The notes under the pieces: generated by a model
Databases searched by the model: none
Told to the model about the DNA's origin: nothing
What the model saw: only the letters and a program-made list of their open reading frames with translations
Assembly: GCA_003971905.1 (NCBI GenBank)
Contig: RSEE01000005.1
Location: forward strand, 1-64,000
DNA from: Moniliella sp. 'wahieum'
Lineage: Eukaryota > Basidiomycota > Moniliellomycetes > Moniliellales > Moniliellaceae
Length of the DNA stretch: 64,000 bases
Direction: 5' to 3'
Program-made: the position numbers and the translations under genes
Shown here: positions 35,371 to 45,221 of the stretch, one piece after another
Position numbering within the stretch: the first letter of the stretch is position 1
How the letters are laid out: the number at the start of each line of letters is the position of its first letter

Positions 35371-36326
35371 TTACAACTCGTCAAAGGGACCACCTAGCTC
35401 AGCGACAATCTCAGCCGCCGAGGAAATGTGGTGGATGCCCCCGGCAGAGGAGGAGACGGTGATGTAACCAGCCACCAAATCACCCTCGTACAGAGCCGCC
35501 TGATAAGGGCTGCGTGTCTTGTCTAAGCTCTCCACGCCCTTGAGAGGGGGGATGATGCGTGAGGATTTGTGCCCGTTGCTAACCTCAATCAGCTCTTCGG
35601 ACTTTACCTGTAAGATGGCCTGTTTGGCCACCATACAGGTACGGCACTCCTCTGCGACCATAAACCTCGTTCCGGCAAACACGCCCGCTGCACCAAGGGC
35701 TCGAGCGGCAGCCGCGGTGCGGTGATTGTACACACCTCCAGCAGCCAAGACGGGGATGTGGAGGGCATCAACAATTTGTGGTACGATAACCATCGTCGAC
35801 ACATCGTTTCCACTCAGTAGCCCGCCTGATTCGTGCCCTGTTGCAACGTAAATGTGCACCCCAGCCTGCTCGGCAGCCAGGGCTTTTCTAACGGTAGGAG
35901 TGATGTCCCGATACACGATGGTTACACCAGCCGCACGGAATCGGTCCAGGTAAGGAGCTGCCTCAGAGAGCGGGTGGTGGTTGACAAAGATGACGACTGG
36001 CACGTTCTCCTCCACAATCACATCGGCCGCAATGGTAGGCCAGATCGCCATGTAATCCACTGCCCCGTTCGCGGGGGTACGATGAAGTTGACGCCGAAAG
36101 GGTGGGTGGTGAGGGTACGAAGTTGTGCACCTCGGCACATAGCTGCTCGCGCGCCTCGCCCAAGTCGCGCATCGGGGTGGTGCGGGGCACTGGGGCCGAG
36201 GGTGCCCAGTCCACCGGCATTGCTCACTGCCGCAGCTAGCTCAGCAGAGGTGATCCAGGAGCAAGGTGCTTGCACAACGGGGTGTCGGATGCCGAGCAGG
36301 TCCTGCACACGCTTTGTCTCGGTCAT
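35371..36326 (-). CDS. Nitronate monooxygenase-like FMN flavoprotein
   Basis: About 315 residues with a TIM-barrel of the 2-nitropropane dioxygenase / nitronate monooxygenase family. The start at 36326 gives LLGIRHPVVQAPCSWITSAE and LAAAVSNAGGLGTLG, the typical first strand and FMN loop; FGVNFIVP follows. Downstream are YRDITPTVRKALAAEQAGVH, ATGHESGGLLSGND (the E-x-G-G-H-like region in variant form), IPVLAAGGVYNHRTAAAARA and LGAAGVFAGTRFMVAEE (phosphate binding). The family oxidises nitronates using FMN and oxygen, though many fungal members have unknown substrates. Two frame changes lie near 36060-36230. Confidence 0.85.
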
Positions 36327-37420
36327 CGTGCTCGGTGGGAGAGGGGGGGAGATGGTCGGGGGGTTACAGCGGGGTGCCAGCTTCCCGCCGGGACAGGGGG
36401 GCTGCTTAAATCTACTTGAGCCCACAGTTAAAAGGTCCGGGCCGAACTGGGACTGTGATCAATCAACGTAGTCAATATGTCCGGGCCGAGAAATCCGACG
36501 CATCGGACATGTGATTGTCGCGAGTGGCTGCCAGTGGTCCCGACCTGTCCCGACCGGGGGATCAGGCCGGAACAGCCGGAACGGGAAGGTGTGATCCTGG
36601 TGATCAGTGATCGATCGGTCATCCTTTTTCAAGGGTGTTAATTACTCCCAGCGCTCTCCACGCTATATGATGCATGGCAGCGCAGCATATTTTTGCCACC
36701 TTCTTGCCACCATCACTCAACACCCCCTTCTAGCTAACCTACGAACCACTGGGCGTGCTCCCTGTGTAGTTGCTTTGCTTTTACGTCCGCACCCCACACG
36801 TTTCCGCCCTCCCCCTCTCCCCTTAATTCTCTTACATTTTCCTGTCTCCTCTCTCCACCCATACCTGCATCCCTTTGATATATACGGGACCACACACTGG
36901 CCGCGCGGTTTTCTCGAAGTTATCTCTCGTCGAAGCACACATCGGTCGCGCGATAGTCTCGTAAAACGACAAAGGACAAACGATCCACACTGCGGATATC
37001 CTCCGCAGCCACAGCCACTGTGCGTGCCATATGTCACCGGTGGCCCAAATATTAAGCTCGGCCTGTATAGTGGCCCACACCGCGACAGCGCCAACATGTG
37101 TTAGGGGATTGCCTCATAAACGGTATCGATAAGTCTTGGGGAGGGGACTTTGGGAGGGGACCGCTTGTTCACGACGTTCACGGGATATCGGGGGGTCTTG
37201 GGGCGGGGGTACTTACGCGCGGCGGGAGGCCGCCTGGAGATGGAAAGGGGGCTCCTTGTGGGTCGCAAGGAGGATACGATAAAAACTTTCTCATGCAGGC
37301 TGATGCAGCTGATGTGCCTGATGTCTGGTGTGCCTGACGCAGGACACAATGATTAATGATGGGTTAAACCACAGGCACAGAAGCCCAGGTTGGATTGAAC
37401 GTTGTCTATAGACTGCTGAG
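36327..37420. other. Intergenic spacer
   Basis: No gene with recognisable domains between the flavoprotein start and the F-box gene. It has a pyrimidine-rich stretch at 36780-36870 and GC-rich strings at 37130-37260. Confidence 0.5.
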
Positions 37421-37423
37421 CGC

Positions 37424-37430
37424 TGATATA
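37424..37430 (+). promoter_or_regulatory. TATA-like element of F-box paralogue 1
   Basis: TATATAA lies about 85 bases upstream of the F-box gene ATG at 37513. The opposite-strand paralogue has a similar TATATATA element at the matching distance. Confidence 0.45.
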
Positions 37431-37512
37431 TAATCCCCGCAATCCCGCCTGCAAATTCAACACCGCTGATCGCGCGCCCTAATCCCCCCCCTCTTTGCTA
37501 CCATCAACTTCG

Positions 37513-39823
37513 ATGCTCAACCGCTTTCCCTTTGAGATCCTTCTGCAAATCGCCACCAGCGGCCACCTCGCACCTCGTGAACTCATCCACCTGTCGTGGA
37601 CTTGCCAAGGTACTCGCACCTCCCTCCTGCATGTGCAGCCCCAAGCATCACCCTATGCTAGGAAACGGCGTCTGTAGTATCCATGTCGGATGCGCTAACT
37701 CGCTGTGCTCTTTCCAGGTCTACATGCCACTTTGCAAGACGAAACGCTGTGGCACCATGTCGCTTTAATTCTTCTCCGTCTTCCATCTATGGCCACCACT
37801 CTCCCCGAGGCCGCCCAGTGTGCCGGGTTTAAGGTCGCACCTCGCACGTGGCAGGGACTGCTCGTTGCTTGTGAGATGCTAGAAGAAGTGTTTGGATGGA
37901 CCATGACGGGAACCTCTCTGCGTCCTAAGCGTTCAACCTCTCATCGGATTGGTCATCCATTTATGCGACGACGCGCTCGGCACAAAAAAGAATCCGATTC
38001 ATCTCTATGCCCGCACGTCGCCTCTGCTCTCTCCCTCGTGTTCGGTGCGACGCGCCGGTTGGCCTATGTGAGCGAGCCGAGTTGCCCCTGCCCATGTTTG
38101 CCCCCGGCACGGGCAATGGACCGGCGCCGAGTCAAAGAATTTGACGATCCCCGATTTTATGTGTTGACTGACGTGGTTGTCATGGAAGATGTGTGGAATC
38201 CTCACAATCCGGCCGCATCTGGTCATGTCCGGCACCGGAAGAAGATACTTTTGGCGGGGCGGTGGTACTGGCAGAAGGCTGGCTTTTGCTCAAATGGAGA
38301 ACCAAAATGCCCAAGACGATGTCGGTTGACGATCCCCAGTACCACCGCTCTCGCGTGTCAGTATATCGAACAAGGGAAGACGGCCCTGGTGGATTGCAGA
38401 CCCATGAAAGAGCAAACTGGGACAACGCCTATGACGTGCTGTACTCAGAATATCAATTTGCTGCAATCGTACAGTACCCTTACCTGTTTACCTTGTAAGT
38501 GTATCGTCATCCTAAAATGAGAAGCGTGTGAACACGTTGTGCCTGACTTCTATGTACGATCACGGTGATTTTCATCAGGGGTTCCGTACCCGGCCCATCC
38601 AACACCCAGTCTGAACTCACCACTTACAACCTTCTCACCCAAAAGAGGGAGGCTGTGATACTAAACCTCGATTTAGAGAAGGATATTATGGTCGTATCTG
38701 CCTGCAATCCATGGGAAGTGGGCCTACCTTTGGAACGAACGTGCTTGGAGCGTGTTCGATCGTGAGACCGGCACCGCCTCTCCAATTTTGCTCGGCTCAT
38801 GTCTCCCAAAGCTGGAATGAAGATGCGCCGATCCTATTTTACCTTCCATGGCCTAGCCACATCTCATGGTCACTCGTACCTACAACGCGCGACTACGCTA
38901 CCAGATTTGGACGACCCTGAACCTTTGTGGTGCTTTTCAGCCTGGCCCTTAACAGACACATGGGTCTTTCTGCTCCCCCAGCGAACGGCGGGCCAGATAC
39001 GTCTAGTGTTGGTCAAGAATTACTCTTCCCTATTAACCCCAAACTCCCCAAACCCTGAGCCCTGGATGGCGGCCATTGATATCGGTCCCTCACAGCCCCC
39101 GGAAGTATACCCGACGTATTGGGAGTGGAAGCCAGCCACAGAGGCCAAGTGTGATCTCCTTATTGATGACGGTCGAAGCCTTGTCCCTGTCATGGTTCCC
39201 AACTGGCACGTTCAAGTGTCCCAGGACCAATTAACTGACCGCGTTATTGGCCAATACAAATCGTTCGATGACAAACCTTCCTTCCTGAAGAAACCTCGGC
39301 CTACAACTCAAGTTGTTGGCTCGATGCGGATGGTTTTGATCGATTGGAAGTATGCTTCGCGGGCGGACGAGATTCGCATCACTGACCTCCCCCTGCCTGC
39401 GGTGAGGATAGACGCGTCGAAGCCTGAGCCAATAGTGTTGGGTACGAACTTTTCCCTTCCGGGCCCATGCGCGGAGGGGACCAAATGGCTGGGCATTGTG
39501 CACAGTCCCCGCCAACTCCTACCCACCTCCAGCGTACTCACATCAGCCGGTGCCACCGTCGCATGCACCTCTTTTAGGGCCTCCTTGAAATGGTTATCGC
39601 GCAAGTACGTACTCTTTTCCAATCGGCATACAGTGCAATATGGTTAACCACAGGGTGTCTAGTGTGTGACGAAGGAGAAAGCACGACTGAACACCATCCT
39701 CCAAAAGGCACCCCTCAGGACACCGACGGGCCAAGCGATGGGCTGGGCAAGGAGGCCGACCTGCCCTATGTGGTGCACTGGGACTGGGGCACGCAGGCAC
39801 ATGACTGGCTGAGGACCCATTAA
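37513..39823 (+). CDS. F-box protein paralogue 1
   Basis: Exon 1 opens MLNRFPFEILLQIATSGHLA then PRELIHLSWTC, an F-box with the LP-type FPFEIL motif. An intron at 37610-37717 leads to LHATLQDETLWHHVALILLR and WQGLLVACEMLEEVFGWTMT. A second intron is likely at 38495-38578. The body continues with FGGAVVLAEGWLLLKWRTKM, SQSELTTYNLL-type sequence, then CDLLIDDGRSLVPVMVPNWH and EIRITDLPLPAVRIDAS, and ends VVHWDWGTQAHDWLRTH at 39823. No known repeat domain follows the F-box. F-box proteins recruit substrates to SCF ligases. Several frame changes occur, and a segment around 38580 appears shorter than in paralogue 2, so this copy may be degraded. It is the inverted partner of the gene at 45222-47590. 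Confidence 0.72.
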
Positions 39824-39829
39824 GTTTTC

Positions 39830-40570
39830 TGGAGTTGCGGTGGCCATATTGCTGGGGTGCGGCAAGTGCCTGAACTACCTTGGTCTAGTCGTAGTACCCT
39901 GTTGATACATAATCCGCAATACCTTCTTCATCCCTTCATCGATTGCTAATCTGGCGAAGCACCTTCTCAACTATGTGGAGGGCGCCACCAGAGATATCCT
40001 TTTGGATGGTTACGCGTTACGCCCCTCGCAGGCGAGCGTCACCTATCAACTTGGGGCCGCTACGGTGCAGGGGACCTAGCACTAACGGGCCCAAGGATTT
40101 CTATTGACGCTGACAGCCCAATTGGAGGGCAGCCAAATTGCTACCCAGGATGCTTCAGCGAACCTTTTTGGCATAGCATTGCTGTTATTTCTGCCTATGC
40201 AGCCAGTTGCGTACAGGGGGGAACATCATTCTCGCGACGCGTTTCATACCATAGCGCGCTTCGTAATGAAAAAGGGCTAAGAGCACGCGGCTGGACGAGA
40301 AGTGGAGTCGACAAATAGAAACATTGCCATCAAATGTTCATTTCAAATTTAAGTTTAGGGTTGGTCGTCGATTTGTCCACGGCGCAATAAAATGCCGGCG
40401 CATGGGGGAGCCAGTGCCATGCGGGCTCTTTGCTGCGGCCGTGACGGCCAATGGGACAGGGACAGTGCCTTGTTCTCAGTGCAGTACTGCGCTCGCTTTG
40501 CCGGATGTCGGTTGTCTGCTTTCGCAAGCCGACTTCGCGGTTTGCTATCCACCACACCAAGCGATCTGAG
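39830..40570. other. Upstream region of the ubiquitin-like/L40 gene
   Basis: No independent gene is supported. The last part probably contains the transcription start and a non-coding first exon ending at 40570, since GTGAGT follows at once. Short ORFs on both strands between 40324 and 40640 show no domain. Confidence 0.45.
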
Positions 40571-40794
40571 GTGAGTCCCAACTTGAGTCGACTCTGGGGC
40601 AGATGAGAGGGAATTGCGTCTCTGGCTACATGGATCCAAGATGGGTGTGCGGCTACGCTTGTCCTGACCCCCTACCTCGGTCCAGGGGTTGCCCTAGCCA
40701 AGGACGGCGGCTTCGATGCCCCTCTCGCAACTTCTTCTGACCGCTTGTTGGGATCTTGACGTACTAATGCGCTGTCATCTCCTTTTCATTCCAG
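40571..40794 (+). other. 5'-UTR intron of the ubiquitin-like/L40 gene
   Basis: GTGAGT at 40571, a near-perfect TACTAAT branch site at about 40762-40768 and CATTCCAG at 40787-40794 define a 224-bp intron ending 10 bases before the ATG at 40805. Confidence 0.65.
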
Positions 40795-40804
40795 GTCTTT
40801 CGAG

Positions 40805-41270
40805 ATGCAGATCTTCGTCAACTCTGTCCAGGGCAAACCCTGACCCTGGCTGTGGCCCCCGAGGCTACCGTCGAGTCGATCAAGGCTCTCAACTTTGCGC
40901 GTGACGGCATCCCCGCCGCGGAGCAGCGCCTGCTCTACGGTGGCAAGCAGCTCGCCGATGGCCGCACCCTCGCCGACTACGGCATTCAGAAGGACTCGAC
41001 GCTGCACATGTCGCTGAGGTATGTTTGATCCCAACCTACAAGGGACGGACGATGGTGTCTTAGATGTACTGACGGAACTTGGCGTTGTATCTCTGTAGCC
41101 TTCTCGGTGGTATCATTGAGCCCTCGCTCAAGGTGCTCGCCTCTAAGACCAACGTTGAGAAGCAGATCTGCCGCAAGTGCTACGCTCGTCTTCCTCCCCG
41201 TGCGACCAACTGCCGGAAGCGCAAGTGCGGCCACTCGTCGCAGCTGCGCAAGAAGAAGGTCCTTAAGTAA
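40805..41270 (+). CDS. Divergent ubiquitin-like / ribosomal protein eL40 fusion
   Basis: The second half ([20 protein letters not shown] then [20 protein letters not shown], ending 41270) is a clear eL40 with its four zinc-binding cysteines. The first half aligns to ubiquitin over all 76 positions, but only about 44 residues match by my hand count. K11, K27, K48 and K63 are kept; K6 is Asn, K29 Leu, K33 Arg. The Ile44 patch is altered (L8V, I44L, V70S) and the tail is SLSLLGG instead of RLRGG. GG before IIEPSLK keeps the processing site. An intron at 41019-41098 splits the Ser-72 codon. A frame break at about 40836 fits one missing A in GGCAAA. eL40 joins the 60S subunit after cleavage; the tail suggests the ubiquitin-like half is not conjugated. 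Confidence 0.88.
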
Positions 41271-41654
41271 ATGCGACCCCGCTTAGATCTGTCTGGTCTC
41301 TGCCTTTGTCCACTCCCTGGATATTGGTGGAGGCCGACGCCAAAAGATAGGGCCATTGGGGGAGGGTTTTCCTACCCCATTTTGACGTGCTAGGCTTGGG
41401 CACTGTCAAGGACAGTCAGCGCTTGCGCTGGCATGATCATTTTGCTCTCCCTGGCCTTGTTGTCAAGCCACCTTTTCAGTCCCTATGCATGCGCTCCCTA
41501 GCGTGTCTTCATGCATGCTTCTTAACTCATCGGCAAAGACTTGCATAGCGTTGCCCGACAGTTTATGGGACAATCAAGCTGGTGCTTTGTTGGTGCGCAC
41601 CGCATGGATGGAAGACGGAGAATACGTAAAGCGGCGCGATACCACAGGGCTCAT

Positions 41655-41888
41655 CTTGCAATGTAGCATGGAGACCTGGGACGAGCACACAGAGATAGCG
41701 ATGTGGGAACTGAGGTCTGGGTACAGTATACAGATGTCTCGCTTCTAACCCCCCCCCACAGGCGATGCTTAGGGGAGCAAGAGGAGGAGCTGCGGGCGCC
41801 TTGGCACATCCATGAGGTCACGAGGTGCGATGTGGGCGCTGGTGGCGATATGCAGTACGATGTCAAAGAGAAGGCAGTCGAGCACCAT
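41655..41888 (-). pseudogene. Truncated F-box paralogue fragment
   Basis: On the minus strand from 41888 it reads DCLLFDIVLHIATSAHIAPR then DLMD, clearly the F-box of the neighbouring paralogues (IATSGHLAPRELIH). Intron-like sequence and the first bases of exon 2 (around 41663, matching the exon boundary at 47363 of paralogue 2) follow. The conserved LSWTC segment is missing and nothing of the rest is present. Same strand as paralogue 2. Confidence 0.75.
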
Positions 41889-42141
41889 AGTTGATGATGT
41901 GAAAGAGGACGACCAGTGGCGTTTGCGGGGCTGAGATGAGATATGCACCCGTTGAGATCCCAACCCGGCCCACAACTCAGCCGGGTTAGTCTGCAACATC
42001 ACGCATGCATCACGCACTTCAACAGGTACCTGGTCATAGAAATAGCAGAGCCAACCCCGCAACAAACAGGCTTGAAAACGCTTGCCCCCACCAGGCCCCA
42101 CCCCCTCTGTTCTTGGACCACGGGGACCCACCATCGCCAGC

Positions 42142-43483
42142 ATGCGAATCAAGCTGGCCCCGGCGCTCGCACTCACGTCCTTATTGCCCCCGAGCCCGTG
42201 CACACGCGTCCCCTCTCCCTCCTTGGCAACCAGTATACCATCCAGGGCGAGCCTTCCGCCCACAGTCCGCCAGTTCGCTGCGTGCCCTCCTTGTTCTCGC
42301 CAATGCGACCGGCGTGACCGCGAGTTTTTACCGCTTGTTTGCGCTCTGGTTTGCCTCCCAGGGCGTTGGGGTGGCAACGTTTGACTACGATGGACTGGAC
42401 GCTCTATCCCCCCGGCTACAGTGGCGATGATGGGGTGCGCGCGTGTCCAGACAATGTGAGCTTGACGGGGACATGGGCACGAGAAGACTTCGGCTGGTTA
42501 TCAGTGCGCTAGGGACGAAGCATTTGCCCTTTGGGTGCGGCGGCGGACGAGTTGGAGTTGACAGTGTTGGGTCATTCGTTGGGAGGGCATTTGGCTGCTG
42601 TTCAAGACGCTGCCTTTACTCTTAGGCCGAATCATGGTGGTCGTGGCCAGACCGTCTCTCGCATCCTCACTGTGGGCGGGGCCAACCGCACTGGCGTATG
42701 CACACCCACACCCCCCTGAGGCAGTGAAGCACTTTTGGCAACGCATGATTGTCCCGCGGATGATGGCCGAGGGTGTGTCTTCCGTTCCTCTGCCGCTGGG
42801 CTGGGAGTAGATTATCCTGCCAGCCCTGGGTGGGAGTGGTACGAGTGGTAGGTTCTCTTACCACACATTTGAGGAACCGACGCCAAATACTGACCCGTAA
42901 TGTGTACCAGGATGATGCACCCGCTCTTTAGCTTGGCACGGGAGGAGAATGAGAACCACATGCGTGCCAACTTGGCTTCACATCCGTTGACCATGCTCCA
43001 GTTCCAAGATGACGATATGATTCCCCTGGAGTACGTGTCGTTTCTCTATGGCTGGCGAGTTAGAATGTGTACTTATCATCATCTCTGTGAATGTGTGGAC
43101 CCAGTGCCATGTTTGAAAAGATGGCAAGCCAATATGCGGCGGCACAACCTCTCTACCACATCAAGCTCGATCCGGCACTGCCGCATGTCGAAGGTGTACT
43201 GCCCTATGGAGGGCATGTGCATCTCTTCCGTCCCGGCACTAACGGTGGCCCGTCCATCACCACCGACAGTGTTGTTCTCCGGCGAGAAGATGTCTACTGG
43301 CCGTTCGTGCTCGCCTACGTCTTGCATGGGGAGGTGGACACAGACCTGCTGAGTCAAGTGCGACTGTGCCACCGCACCATAGACTTTGCACGTGCCAGGA
43401 TGAGAGGGAAGCGCGCCGGGAGGAATGCGACGCAGCACGAGTGGCAGGAGAGCCGATTCCGATATTTGAGCGGGCGGATGTAG
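42142..43483 (+). CDS. Alpha/beta hydrolase (COG4757-like)
   Basis: Serine hydrolase-fold protein of about 390 residues. It shows LLGNQYTIQGEPSAHS, LANATGVTASFYRLFALWFA (oxyanion region) and QGVGVATFDYDG. The nucleophile elbow GHSLGGHLAA is at about 42570-42600, then LPNH-like TLRPNHGG. Two introns are clear: 42848-42910 (joining YEW to MMHPLFSLAREENENH) and 43031-43104 (joining IPLD to AMFEKMASQYAAAQPLYHIK). The likely catalytic Asp lies near QDDDMIP. The C-terminus contains a His-rich GGHVHLFRPGTN stretch and ends at 43483. The bacterial COG4757 group of predicted hydrolases shares the ATGV..FY start. Frame changes near 42190, 42290, 42400, 42520 and 42760. Substrate unknown. Confidence 0.75.
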
Positions 43484-43569
43484 AAGAGGCAGAGCCTGCC
43501 ACGAGGCTGCAGCAACATCCCTCTGCCCGGCTTTGATGGCCTACCAACTACTGCAATAGGCTGTCTATT

Positions 43570-44440
43570 GTTACGGGCCGCGTCTCGGATCTAAGATGGT
43601 CTGATTCGAATTAAGGTCCTCCTCCTCTACCCACACCCAGTAGAGCGCGTTCCCTAGTCCAACCAAGTTTGACCGTCGCTGGTCAAACCGTGTACGGTGG
43701 CCCGAGTGATCACGCGTCCGGTCGCACCTTGCTCAAGCTGAAGTCGGTGGCCACAATGAGGCCACCGTCAAGTTGTCGGTTCCTTAATACAACAATACAA
43801 CAATTGTCGCCGCGTTCCCGTTTCTCTCTTTCTCCGTTGTGCCTGTGGCATCCAACCCCCCGTTTCTATGTCCCCCTTTGCACCCCTTCATTGTATGTGT
43901 TTTTCCTTCTTAGATCTAGCCTGGACCCCTGGTTGGTGGGGATCTTTGCCCACCTTTCATTTTCGCTGCCTTCAGCCTTTCCTGTTCACCACATCTGCCT
44001 TTTCTCCAGGCAATTTATTCAAAACCTCGTCTCCACTTAGTTTCCTCCTTGCCATTCGATCTCGCCTTTGAGCTCCCGTCTCCCCGCTCTCAGCGTTTCC
44101 AACAGTCAAGCCGGGTGAGCCCTCCTCTAGCCACGTCGAGTTCAGTCCCAGTCTTGTCGCGTCGGTTTCTATTCCAGCCCCGCCGAATTCGGCCCCTGCC
44201 AAGTCCCAGCTCTCACAGTGTTTGTCCTCTGCTTCCATTTCCCGTCCCTGAGCCTCGAAGGCTTCAGATACGTCAGGACTGCCCAAGCCGGTGCATACCC
44301 AGCCTTGCCACACACCTGCAGATGTCCCTGCTCTACGCCGAGATGCCACTCTCCTTGTGTCCCTATAGCTCTGATGCTCGGATCCCCCAACCAGCTCAAG
44401 CACTAAATTCTTACTTTGGGCTGGAATACTAATCATCTCT
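43570..44440 (+). repeat. Dispersed repeat R1, copy A
   Basis: Pyrimidine-rich element sharing ordered blocks with 60337-61160 (+) and 55890-56370 (-). Shared blocks are TTACGGGCYGCGT, CCCAGTRGAGCGYG, ACGGTGGCCCGAG, TGGTGGGGATC, CCTCGTCTCCACTTAG, CTTCAGAYACGT and CCCAAGCCGG. Open frames exist but differ between copies. Divergence and indels are considerable, so it is an old family. Ends approximate. Confidence 0.7.
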
Positions 44441-45221
44441 GCCGCTGGTCCTCTCGTCGCTCTTCGCGCCCTACCTTGATATATTCCGACTTAGTTTGGG
44501 TGGCTGCCTGCGTGCGAAGGCCGCAGCTCACAGACCCTCCGAGAAGGAGCCGCGTACATAGGTCGTTAGACGGTGAAGGGGTCCAGGAGCTCCCAAGTTA
44601 CTCTCTGTTCCTCGCAGCGTTACCACACTCGGAACGCTGTAGTAGGCGGGAACAGACAGAGTCCTACTATAAGAAGAGCAAGCGCTACACTGATGAGGGT
44701 AACCGCGGCTTGCAGCGTACTCGACGTAATAAGTCGTAAATTCGTAAGCGTAAGGGTGGTAGAAGGTGTAAGAGCGAGAGAGGAACGGGTAGTCAGGGAG
44801 ACCAAAGACAGGAGACAGGATGGTCGACACAGCTAGCAAGCCTTAGACATGGCTGCTTAGTATATACAACAGAAGGAATCATTATAATCCGGCCTCAAGT
44901 GCCTCATCACAGAAAGGATAAACAGAATGCGGGGCACTTTCCAGAGAGGTAAAGACTTATGCACAGCCCATGCTCTCAAAGGCGAGATGACGCTGTGTAG
45001 TCGGGCACAGCATGAAGGATTCTGCCAAGGCTGGACACAATGGGCACAAAGCATCGTACCGATGAACCCATGCGACCATGGCGGGCCGCGGATGATAGCC
45101 CGACTGACTCCTTCTCGATAGTCTAACAAGACTGACGCGTGTCCGGCTGAGATGTCTACGACATGTATTAAGGCTCAACGTGCGGAGATAACCGGAGCGC
45201 GTCTTAACAACTGAAGCATAC
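44441..45221. other. Spacer between repeat R1 copy A and F-box paralogue 2
   Basis: No supported gene; only short ORFs without domains on both strands. Confidence 0.45.

Noticed and set aside
40805-41270. Reading the ubiquitin divergence as sequencing error
   Set aside because: Errors here look like deletions; the differences are many in-frame codon replacements that keep the ubiquitin fold pattern.
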